Source of the DNA: Bacteroidales bacterium UBA6366
GTDB lineage: Bacteria; Bacteroidota; Bacteroidia; Bacteroidales; UBA932
Length of the DNA stretch: 58,827 bases
NCBI GenBank assembly: GCA_002438845.1
Contig: DJRG01000068.1
Span: 1 to 58,827 of the forward strand
Direction of reading: 5' to 3'
The stretch's first letter is position 1; each line of letters opens with the position of its first letter. The translations under genes and the position numbers were made by a program. Below, piece after piece: positions 25,086 through 32,313 of this stretch. The notes beneath the pieces are model-generated. The model had not been told where the DNA came from, did no database searches, and saw nothing but the letters and a program-made list of their open reading frames with translations.

Positions 25086-26939
25086 ATGAGGAACAAAATA
25101 TTCATCGGCATATTCACTCTGCTCGCGCAGATGATCCTTTCCGGCGAGGCTTTCGCACAAACCTCCCCGACCCGGCTCATGATCAAGGCTGATTCCTGCA
25201 GAATGGCTTACAACTTCGCAGAGGCCGTCAAGTACAGCGAGGCGGCGGTCGAAGCCTTGGACTCCACAGCCTCGGCGAAAGCTGAGGATCTGCTGCTGAT
25301 GGCCAGAAACGGACTGAACATGATGGGGTTCTGCAGCCAGCCCACCGTGGTGGCAAGACAGACATTCCCGCTCAAGGACTTTTTCCTGTTCTACCCGCTG
25401 AAGGACCACAGTTGGAGAAAGGCTCCTAACCAGCTCGACTCACTTGGAGGCGACGATCTCTCACGGGCCATCTACATCCCTGACGGGACAAGAGACATCT
25501 ACTACTCGGCGAAGGACGAGGAAGGCATCAGGAATATCTATGTGACACATCTGACCGACTCACTATGGTCTGTCCCGGCCCTTATCAACGAGCAGATGAC
25601 CAGTTCCTCCGACGAGATCTATCCTATGCTCTCTCCTGACGGGCAATCACTTTACTTCGCTTCAAAAGGGTTGTACGGAATGGGAGGCTATGACCTCTAT
25701 GTCTCGAACTGGAACAAGGAGACAAACGACTGGGACATGCCTGTGAACATGGGATTTCCGTACTCCTCGCCATACGATGACTTCCTCTTCGTCAACACTG
25801 AGGACGGGAAATATTCCATCTTCGCCTCCAACCGAGAGTGCGGCCGCGACAGTGTCACAATCTATGTCCTTGAATATGACAGCATGCCTGTCCGCAAAGC
25901 GGTCAGCGATGTCGGAGAACTGAGAGCCCTGGCGGCACTGAACCCGGCTGGAGACCACTCCAGAATCGACAACGACGCCGCGGTTCCTGACGAGGGAAGG
26001 CAGGACGAAAACACCAGACGTTACATGGAGAAGATGCGCGAGGTCAGAGCGTTGCGGGATTCCGTGTCCAGATTCGGAAAGAACCTTGAGAAAATGCGTT
26101 CCGGGCTCGCAGGAGCGTCCGGAGAGGAAAAGGCAAGGCTCACGGCGGAGATCTCCGAGAAGGAGATGATGATTCCCGCCCTTAACAGCACGCTGAACGC
26201 GGCGGTCAAAGAGCTCCAGAACATCGAGATGGACTTTCTGGCGAACGGAATAGTGATCGACACCCGTAAACTTCAGGCCGAAGCCGACAAGGAGATCGTA
26301 GGAGCATCCTCGGGTTACACCTTCTCCAAGAACAGCTATGGTCCCGCTCTGCATCTGGACATCAAGAAGCCGAAGCCTACTTTCGACTACTCGTTCATGA
26401 TCCTGCCGGAGGGACGGTTCGCGGAGAACAACACCCTGCCGGAAGGCGTTATCTACCAGATCAGGATATTCACCCTTGGAAGAAAAGCCTCGGTCGCCGA
26501 CCTCAATGGCCTGAGCCCGGTGTTCGAAAGGATCACATCTTCCGGGAAGCACGCCTACTCGGTCGGGTTGTTCAAATCCTACAAGGACGTTCTCTCAAAC
26601 CTGAACAAGGTGAAGAACAGAGGATTCCGGGACGCACAGATCGATGCGTTCCACAATGGGCAAATCATCAACGTGAGGAAAGCCAGAGAGCTTGAGTCCA
26701 AGGTCAGGACTCTGTTCATGATCAAGATATTTCCTGAGGACGGCCAGTCTCTGTCCGAGCAGGCCATCGCCGCCATCCACGATCATTCCGACAAGGATCT
26801 GATCAAGAGCGTCGACGGCGGAGCGGTCGTGTTCACGATTGGTCCGTTCGACAGCAAGTCCCAAGTCGATGCCCTCGTGGCCGCCTTGAAAGCCACCGGA
26901 GCAGAGAACATCACCGTAGCAGAGTCCGTCTCGGAATAA
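25086..26939 (+). CDS. Exported PD40 (WD40-like propeller) protein with coiled coil and SPOR-like C-terminus
   Basis: About 617 residues from the ATG at 25086. A signal peptide ends near residue 25 (GEAFAQ). A TPR-like helical segment (about 30-95) is followed by PD40 propeller repeats (about 130-275) with DEIYPMLSPDGQSLYFASKG and YDLYVSNWNKETNDW. A charged coiled coil (about 320-390; RALRDSVSRFGKNLEKMRSG) follows. The C-terminal 170 residues hold two SPOR-like alpha/beta modules: VIYQIRIFTLGRK with AYSVGLFKSYKDVLSNLNKV, then TLFMIKIFPEDGQ with VVFTIGPFDSKSQVDALVAAL. SPOR domains bind denuded peptidoglycan; PD40 occurs in periplasmic sensors. Nine bases before the sigma-54 response regulator, so it may supply a cell-wall signal to that pair. 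Assignment is by pattern, not certain. Confidence 0.75.
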   Translation: MRNKIFIGIFTLLAQMILSGEAFAQTSPTRLMIKADSCRMAYNFAEAVKYSEAAVEALDSTASAKAEDLLLMARNGLNMMGFCSQPTVVARQTFPLKDFFLFYPLKDHSWRKAPNQLDSLGGDDLSRAIYIPDGTRDIYYSAKDEEGIRNIYVTHLTDSLWSVPALINEQMTSSSDEIYPMLSPDGQSLYFASKGLYGMGGYDLYVSNWNKETNDWDMPVNMGFPYSSPYDDFLFVNTEDGKYSIFASNRECGRDSVTIYVLEYDSMPVRKAVSDVGELRALAALNPAGDHSRIDNDAAVPDEGRQDENTRRYMEKMREVRALRDSVSRFGKNLEKMRSGLAGASGEEKARLTAEISEKEMMIPALNSTLNAAVKELQNIEMDFLANGIVIDTRKLQAEADKEIVGASSGYTFSKNSYGPALHLDIKKPKPTFDYSFMILPEGRFAENNTLPEGVIYQIRIFTLGRKASVADLNGLSPVFERITSSGKHAYSVGLFKSYKDVLSNLNKVKNRGFRDAQIDAFHNGQIINVRKARELESKVRTLFMIKIFPEDGQSLSEQAIAAIHDHSDKDLIKSVDGGAVVFTIGPFDSKSQVDALVAALKATGAENITVAESVSE

Positions 26940-26948
26940 TCCAACCCA

Positions 26949-28298
26949 ATGAATATGAAGAAAGTCGGGAAAGTGCTTGTTGTGGATGACAATGCGGGGA
27001 TCCGGTCCGCGTTGAAGATCCTGTTGCCAATGCGGTTCGAGGCGGTGGAGATCCTGCCGTCGCCCGCCCAACTTATCAGCACGGTCAATGCCTTCCAGCC
27101 GGACGTGATTCTGTTGGACATGAATTTCAACACGGACATCAACACGGGGAACGAGGGACTGTTCTGGCTCAGCGAGTTACGAAACAACAACCCGAACCAG
27201 AAAGTGGTGTTGTTCACAGCCTACGCTGACATCTCGCTGGCTGTGGAAGGGATGAAAAGAGGGGCGTTTGACTTCATCGTGAAGCCGTGGGAGAACGAGA
27301 AACTGCTCGCCACGTTGGAAAGGGCGGTGGCGGAGAACCGGAAGGACAGCCAGCAGTCCAATGAATATACCACCGGACCTACCGGGATGTACTGGGGCAC
27401 GTCACAGGCTATGGCCGAGATCAAGAAGACAATCGAGAAGATCGGCCCTACAGATGCGACGGTGCTCATCACAGGAGAGAACGGAACCGGCAAAGACCTT
27501 CTGGCCAGAGAGATACACAATCACTCAGAGAGACGTAACGGCCCGATGGTCAGTGTCGATGCCGGAGCGATTCCGGAGACCCTTTTCGAGAGCGAGCTCT
27601 TCGGCCACGTCAAGGGAGCGTTCACGGACGCCTACTCTGACAAGGCCGGAAAGATCGAACTGGCCGAGGGCGGGACCCTGTTCCTGGACGAGATCGGGAA
27701 TATTCCACTGCATCTTCAGGCAAAGCTTCTTAGGGTTCTCCAGAACAGGACTATCACCCGAGTCGGGGACACAAAACCACGCAACGTGAACATCCGCCTT
27801 GTCTGCGCCACGAACATGGATCTGCGCCAGAAGGTGCAGGAAGGCTCTTTCAGAGAGGATCTCTTCTACAGGATCAACACGATGAGCATCCATCTGCCAG
27901 CCTTGAGGGAGCGCCAGGAGGACATCGTGCCGCTCGCGGAGATATTCATAAAAAGGTTCGACGAGAAGTACCATCGCGAGGTGGAAGGGATCGCTCCGGA
28001 AGCCAAGACCGCGCTGAAGGAATGCCATTGGAGCGGGAATATTCGTGAACTCCAGAACTGCATCGAGAAAGCGGTGATTCTTGCCGAGGGCAACGATCTG
28101 ACAGAAAAGGAATTGCAACTTCCGACAGAGGCTTTGGTCGAAGGAAGCGAGCCGTCGGTGGCCACATTGGAAGAGGTAGAGGAAAAGGCGATCCGAGCCG
28201 CAGTGGAGAAATATTCAGGGAATATGTCCTTGGTGGCCAAGGCGTTGAATGTCAGCCGCCCTACCCTCTACAGCAAGCTCAAGAAATACGGAATTTAG
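26949..28298 (+). CDS. Sigma-54-dependent NtrC-family response regulator
   Basis: Cytoplasmic enhancer-binding activator of 449 residues. Receiver (about 8-130): VVDDN, phospho-acceptor Asp in VILLDMNF, FTAYAD, and KPW. AAA+ domain (about 150-380): Walker A GENGTGKDLLARE, sigma-54-contact loop KGAFTDA (Asp in place of the second Gly of GAFTGA, as in many Bacteroidota members), Walker B GGTLFLDEIGN, and LPALRERQEDI. C-terminal Fis-type HTH NMSLVAKALNVSRPTLYSKL. Starts at 26949 or at the overlapping ATG at 26955 (ATGAATATG). Followed by its kinase after four bases. A probable target is the opposing ABC operon, which has a sigma-54 promoter and paired palindromes. Confidence 0.95.
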   Translation: MNMKKVGKVLVVDDNAGIRSALKILLPMRFEAVEILPSPAQLISTVNAFQPDVILLDMNFNTDINTGNEGLFWLSELRNNNPNQKVVLFTAYADISLAVEGMKRGAFDFIVKPWENEKLLATLERAVAENRKDSQQSNEYTTGPTGMYWGTSQAMAEIKKTIEKIGPTDATVLITGENGTGKDLLAREIHNHSERRNGPMVSVDAGAIPETLFESELFGHVKGAFTDAYSDKAGKIELAEGGTLFLDEIGNIPLHLQAKLLRVLQNRTITRVGDTKPRNVNIRLVCATNMDLRQKVQEGSFREDLFYRINTMSIHLPALRERQEDIVPLAEIFIKRFDEKYHREVEGIAPEAKTALKECHWSGNIRELQNCIEKAVILAEGNDLTEKELQLPTEALVEGSEPSVATLEEVEEKAIRAAVEKYSGNMSLVAKALNVSRPTLYSKLKKYGI

Positions 28299-28302
28299 GA
28301 AT

Positions 28303-29532
28303 ATGCTCCCGTGGCCTCAGATAGTGATTCCGGCCGGCGTGCTGGCGCTGGTGGCTCTGGTCGCGGTGCTTCTCACGAGGCATCGCATCCTTAAGAAAGT
28401 CACCTACATGCTTGACGCACTGGAGGATAAGGAGACCAATTTCAGGTTCGACGAAGGAGGCTTGGGCAGCCGGAAGATCAACAGGACCCTGAACCGAATC
28501 CGGACCATCTTCCAGAAAGAGACAGCCGACATCCGGGAGCAGGAGGAATATTACGGACAGATGCTCGACAAGGCCAAGACCGGGATTCTCGTGCTGGAGT
28601 CCGGAACGGATTCCGTGCTTTACACCAACAAGCAGGCTCTGCTTCTGCTGGGTGTGTCTTCTTTGAGCACGCTTCGCCAGCTTGACATCGTAAGCCCTTC
28701 TTTAAGAAGCGCATTCGAAAAAGTGGAGGAAGGTCTTGACCAAAAAGCGTCAATCTATTCGGAAAGCTCTCAGACCAACATTTCTCTTTCCGCCACTTCC
28801 GCCCACATCGGGCGCAAAGATGTGAAAATCATCGCTGTGAACGACATCTCGGAAACCATCGAGGAGAACGAGTCGGAGTCATGGACCAGACTCATCAGAG
28901 TCCTTACCCACGAGATCATGAACACCGTCACCCCGATCGCTTCCCTTTCCGAGGCTCTTTCCGAATATGCCGGGACGATCACTCCACCCTCCGATGGCCC
29001 AGACCTCAAAGCCGGTCTGGAGACAATCGCCAGTTCGTCCCGTGGCCTGATAAAGTTCGTCAATTCGTACAGGGATCTGACCCACGTCGCCGTGCCGGTC
29101 AGGAAGGCTTTCTTCGCGCGGGATCTCGCCGCCAAGGTGATCGACCTCAGCCAGCCGGTGCTGACCGCCGCCGGGGCCGTGGCGAAATTCGTGGAGAAAA
29201 CCGAGGATGTTCTGCTGTACGCTGACGAGAGCCAGATCTCTCAGATTCTCATCAACTTGGTGAAGAATGCCGCCCAGGCCGGAGCGAAGCACATCGAGAT
29301 CTCAGCCGAGATTGACAAGCGGGACAACGTCATCATCAATGTCAGCAATGACGGTCCGCAGATCAGCCCGGCGAGTCAGGAGGAGATCTTCATTCCGTTC
29401 TTCACCACGAAGCCAGACGGCAGCGGCATCGGCCTCAGTCTCTCCCGCCAGATCATGAGGATGCACGGCGGCACCCTCCGCCTCACCCGCTCGGACTCCG
29501 AAGCGACTGTCTTCACGCTGATATTCAAGTAG
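28303..29532 (+). CDS. Sensor histidine kinase partner of the sigma-54 regulator
   Basis: Membrane-anchored kinase of 409 residues, shorter than classical sensors. One N-terminal helix (about 5-25; IVIPAGVLALVALVAVLL), no sizeable periplasmic domain, then a PAS-like segment (about 75-190), HisKA with H-box RVLTHEIMNTVTPI (His near 210), and HATPase with ILINLVKNAAQAG and GSGIGLSLSRQIM. Start chosen at 28303, four bases after the regulator stop and directly before the helix; a GTG at 28249 would overlap the regulator by 50 bases and adds polar residues. It resembles NtrB/AtoS-type kinases. With no clear external sensor domain, it may detect the membrane state or a partner protein such as the upstream PD40/SPOR protein. 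Confidence 0.92.
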   Translation: MLPWPQIVIPAGVLALVALVAVLLTRHRILKKVTYMLDALEDKETNFRFDEGGLGSRKINRTLNRIRTIFQKETADIREQEEYYGQMLDKAKTGILVLESGTDSVLYTNKQALLLLGVSSLSTLRQLDIVSPSLRSAFEKVEEGLDQKASIYSESSQTNISLSATSAHIGRKDVKIIAVNDISETIEENESESWTRLIRVLTHEIMNTVTPIASLSEALSEYAGTITPPSDGPDLKAGLETIASSSRGLIKFVNSYRDLTHVAVPVRKAFFARDLAAKVIDLSQPVLTAAGAVAKFVEKTEDVLLYADESQISQILINLVKNAAQAGAKHIEISAEIDKRDNVIINVSNDGPQISPASQEEIFIPFFTTKPDGSGIGLSLSRQIMRMHGGTLRLTRSDSEATVFTLIFK

Positions 29533-29545
29533 AGTTTCTCGGCAG

Positions 29546-29663
29546 CCGGAAGGTTGCCCCGACGAACCCTCCGCGCTTCGCGCTCCGTCCCTCCCAGCCT
29601 AACGGCTGGGCCCCTCCCGCTTATGGCCGCGGGTGGCCAAGGTTCGCTGTGGCAACCTTCCGG
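29546..29663 (+). repeat. 118-bp MITE-like element, copy 1
   Basis: Bounded by a perfect 13-bp terminal inverted repeat (CCGGAAGGTTGCC) that resumes after four mismatched bases with CGAACC. Inside are a GCGC-TTC-GCGC hairpin and a CCCAGCC-TAAC-GGCTGGG hairpin. The reverse complement of copy 2 (32179-32296) is identical except in the second hairpin loop. No coding capacity. It fills the gap between the convergent kinase and permease genes, where its hairpins could end transcription. Confidence 0.85.
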
Positions 29664-29673
29664 CCGCTCTGTG

Positions 29674-32037
29674 CTACTCGCTCTTGAGGGAATCGACAGG
29701 GTTCATGCGGGCGATTCTCAGGGAGCCGATGGCGATTGTGGCCACGATGATGGCAAGGACAATGATGTCGGCTGCGATGAAGAACAGAGGGTTCAGGGCG
29801 ATCTTTACAGGGAACTGCTGGAGCCAGTAATGGGCCACAAGCCAGGCACCGGCGTCACCGATGATCACTGCGATGACCGCCATCTTCAGGACATCCATCA
29901 CAAGCATAGACACGATCTCGGAGGACTGGGCACCGTTGACTTTGCGGACAGCTATCTCAGCGCTGCGGCGGTAATTCTCATCACGGACATAGGAAATGAG
30001 GCCGATGATGGCGATCAGAAGGGCGAACAAGGAGCCGAGCTCGTAGGTTCGCTTCATCTGCTTTGTGGAATCGTACATACTCATGAGCGTCTCTGAATAT
30101 GCCTTCACCTCGGCATCGCTGTCCGGAGCAACCTCCTTGATGGCCTTTTCAACCTTGCGCATCGCCTCAGGAGTGACCTCGTTCAGTTTGATGACGATTG
30201 TATGCATCAGGCCGGCCCAATCATATCCACCCTTCTCCTTATATTCTTCTGAGTAGAAATCCTGATTCCAGCAGAAGCGGACGCTCGGACGCTCGTCCAT
30301 GTCGGTGACGTCTCCGATGACATAATCCTCATAAACTCCGCAGATGGTGACCTGCCCGTGTTCGGAGATGTTGACAATCTTGCCCACGGCACCGTCAGAC
30401 CAGTCCGCGAAGGCGGCCATCTTGGTCACAAACGACTTGCTGACAGCCACATCGTTCGGCCCTTTAGGGACAATTCCCTCGACAAGACGGAAGCCCAACA
30501 TGTCAAAGAAACCTTCCGAGGCACCATATTCATCGGCAACGTTGAAAAGCTCGCGGTCGTCTCCCGGCAGACTTACGTTGTTGCCGGATGCCCGGTTAAA
30601 AGGCAGGGTGTATGTCAGCTCAGCTGCCTCGACCTCTGGGAGGGCGCGGAGGGCACCGGCTATCGCATTCATTCTGGTCTGGTCGTAGGACGAGAATGTC
30701 TCATAGACCAGGTTCTTGTACTCGTAGCCCGGATCAGTGTTCAGAACCTTGCGGTACTGGAAGCTTACGATCAGCACTAGGGACACGAGCACGGCATTGA
30801 TGGCGAACTGGAAGGCCAGAAGGGAGATCTTCCAGCGGCGCTTGCTCTCCTTGTAGCCTCTGAAGGCGCTGGAGATCGGAATCCTGTTGAACATCTGGGC
30901 CGGGATGATGGCGGAGACAAGGAACACAAGGATGACGATTCCGATGATGATCCAGACAGAGAGCGGGGTGATCAGATCCTGCACAGGGACTCCGAGCAGG
31001 GATTCCACCGCGCCTCTGAACGCCAGGACAAGCAACGCTGCCACGACAAGGGAAAGTCCCAGATTGCCGGCTGTTTCCTTGAGGAGAATCTTGTTGATGT
31101 CCCAGGCTTCGGCTCCGTAGCATTTACGGACTCCGACCTCACGGGCCCTGCGGATGACATCCGAGATGGCCACTAGGACGTAGTTCATTATGGAGACGAG
31201 AAGAAGCAGGATGGCGACAATCGAGAGGATGAAGACCAGATTCCTGACCTCAGGCTGGGAGCTGTGCTCCTTGGCGAAAGGGGCGAGGAAGTACCACATC
31301 GTGGTGCCGTTCTTTTCCAGCTCATCCAATGGCTGATGCGCTTTCTGCATCTCGTGGATAGCATCCTTAAGGGACGCTGGATCAACGCCCTCGGCCAGTT
31401 TCACAAATCCGATGTAGCGGTCGTTGCCGAGCCAGTTGTTAAGGCTCCAGGAACTCATCGTCTCAATGGACAGGATGGCATCTGGGTGGATAGAGCCGTT
31501 CTTCGGAAAGTCTTCATAGACTCCGCAGACAGTCAGTTTCAACTTCGGCATTTGGTCGTTCGCAATCTGTTTGCCGATCGCCTCGTTGACTCCGCCCAGT
31601 TTCTCAGCAAATGACTTCGAGACAGCAACCTTGAAATCCCAAGCCTTCAACGCTTCCTCCGGATCACCCGCGAGGAACTGCCTGTCAAATATCTTGAAGA
31701 AGCAAGAGTCGGTGATGATGTGCCCAGCTTCAACCTTATTTCCCTCTTCGTCAATAATAAAGGTATCGGTGTTGAACACGCCCGAGTACCTTGTTGCCTC
31801 AAGCACGCCAGGAACCTCGGCCTTGAATCCCGGAGCCACCGCTCCGCTGACTTGTCCGAAATCCTTGTCCTCGCCTTGACGGGCTATGCCCGTGCGAATC
31901 TTGTAGATTCTGTCAACATCCTGATAAGCATTGTCATACGACAGTTCAAAGCACACTTTCGCGATCAGGATGACAGCGATCGCCATTCCTACTCCCAAGG
32001 ACAGAACCTTGATTATCAAATCACTTACTCTTCTCAT
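29674..32037 (-). CDS. ABC transporter permease, FtsX/MacB-like (distal gene of the efflux operon)
   Basis: Inner-membrane permease of about 787 residues with the double FtsX layout: an N-terminal helix (LIIKVLSLGVGMAIAVILIA), a large MacB_PCD periplasmic domain, three helices around 285-390 (LVFILSIVAILLLLVSIMNY), a second helix near 425, another periplasmic domain, and a C-terminal three-helix block. Segments REVGVRKCYGAEAWDI and IAVRKVNGAQSSEIVSML are FtsX-family loops. Start set at 32037: a GGAGG Shine-Dalgarno lies seven bases upstream, while the ATG at 32043 would leave one base. It is last in the five-gene minus-strand operon, separated from the other permease by MITE copy 2, and lies between the two inverted MITE copies. 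Confidence 0.92.
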   Translation of the reverse strand: MRRVSDLIIKVLSLGVGMAIAVILIAKVCFELSYDNAYQDVDRIYKIRTGIARQGEDKDFGQVSGAVAPGFKAEVPGVLEATRYSGVFNTDTFIIDEEGNKVEAGHIITDSCFFKIFDRQFLAGDPEEALKAWDFKVAVSKSFAEKLGGVNEAIGKQIANDQMPKLKLTVCGVYEDFPKNGSIHPDAILSIETMSSWSLNNWLGNDRYIGFVKLAEGVDPASLKDAIHEMQKAHQPLDELEKNGTTMWYFLAPFAKEHSSQPEVRNLVFILSIVAILLLLVSIMNYVLVAISDVIRRAREVGVRKCYGAEAWDINKILLKETAGNLGLSLVVAALLVLAFRGAVESLLGVPVQDLITPLSVWIIIGIVILVFLVSAIIPAQMFNRIPISSAFRGYKESKRRWKISLLAFQFAINAVLVSLVLIVSFQYRKVLNTDPGYEYKNLVYETFSSYDQTRMNAIAGALRALPEVEAAELTYTLPFNRASGNNVSLPGDDRELFNVADEYGASEGFFDMLGFRLVEGIVPKGPNDVAVSKSFVTKMAAFADWSDGAVGKIVNISEHGQVTICGVYEDYVIGDVTDMDERPSVRFCWNQDFYSEEYKEKGGYDWAGLMHTIVIKLNEVTPEAMRKVEKAIKEVAPDSDAEVKAYSETLMSMYDSTKQMKRTYELGSLFALLIAIIGLISYVRDENYRRSAEIAVRKVNGAQSSEIVSMLVMDVLKMAVIAVIIGDAGAWLVAHYWLQQFPVKIALNPLFFIAADIIVLAIIVATIAIGSLRIARMNPVDSLKSE

Positions 32038-32044
32038 ATTCATT

Positions 32045-32058
32045 CCTCCTCGTGGAGG
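32045..32058 (-). promoter_or_regulatory. Shine-Dalgarno inside a hairpin ahead of the distal permease
   Basis: On the minus strand CCTCC-ACGA-GGAGG forms a 5-bp hairpin whose 3' arm is a perfect Shine-Dalgarno. GGAGG lies seven bases before the ATG at 32037 and one before the ATG at 32043, which decides for the inner start. Sequestration would lower initiation unless it is opened. Confidence 0.55.
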
Positions 32059-32178
32059 CTAATTATTTATGGTTCAATATTTTGCTCATATTTACTCCCA
32101 CCCTCCAAGGGCTGGAGTACACCTTGATATATTACTCATAATCAATCGTTTAGGCTCCACGAAGCATTGCGCTTCAAT

Positions 32179-32296
32179 CCGGAAGGTTGCCACAGCGAAC
32201 CTTGGCCACCCGCGGCCATAAGCGGGAGGGGCCCAGCCGTCAGGCTGGGAGGGACGGAGCGCGAAGCGCGGAGGGTTCGTCGGGGCAACCTTCCGG
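32179..32296 (-). repeat. 118-bp MITE-like element, copy 2, inverted relative to copy 1
   Basis: Same terminal repeats and internal hairpins as copy 1; on the opposite strand it reads like copy 1, with loop GTCA rather than TAAC on the plus strand. It sits in the operon between the two permease genes, 18 bases after the stop of the upstream permease, where it could attenuate the distal gene. Confidence 0.85.
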
Positions 32297-32313
32297 ATTG
32301 GAAATGTAACACA

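Noticed and set aside
28249..28302. GTG start of the kinase within the regulator gene
   Set aside because: Would overlap the regulator by 50 bases and adds polar residues; the ATG four bases after the regulator stop is better.
29546..32296. Composite transposon or site-specific invertase system
   Set aside because: No transposase or recombinase gene lies between or beside the inverted copies; only homologous recombination is supported.
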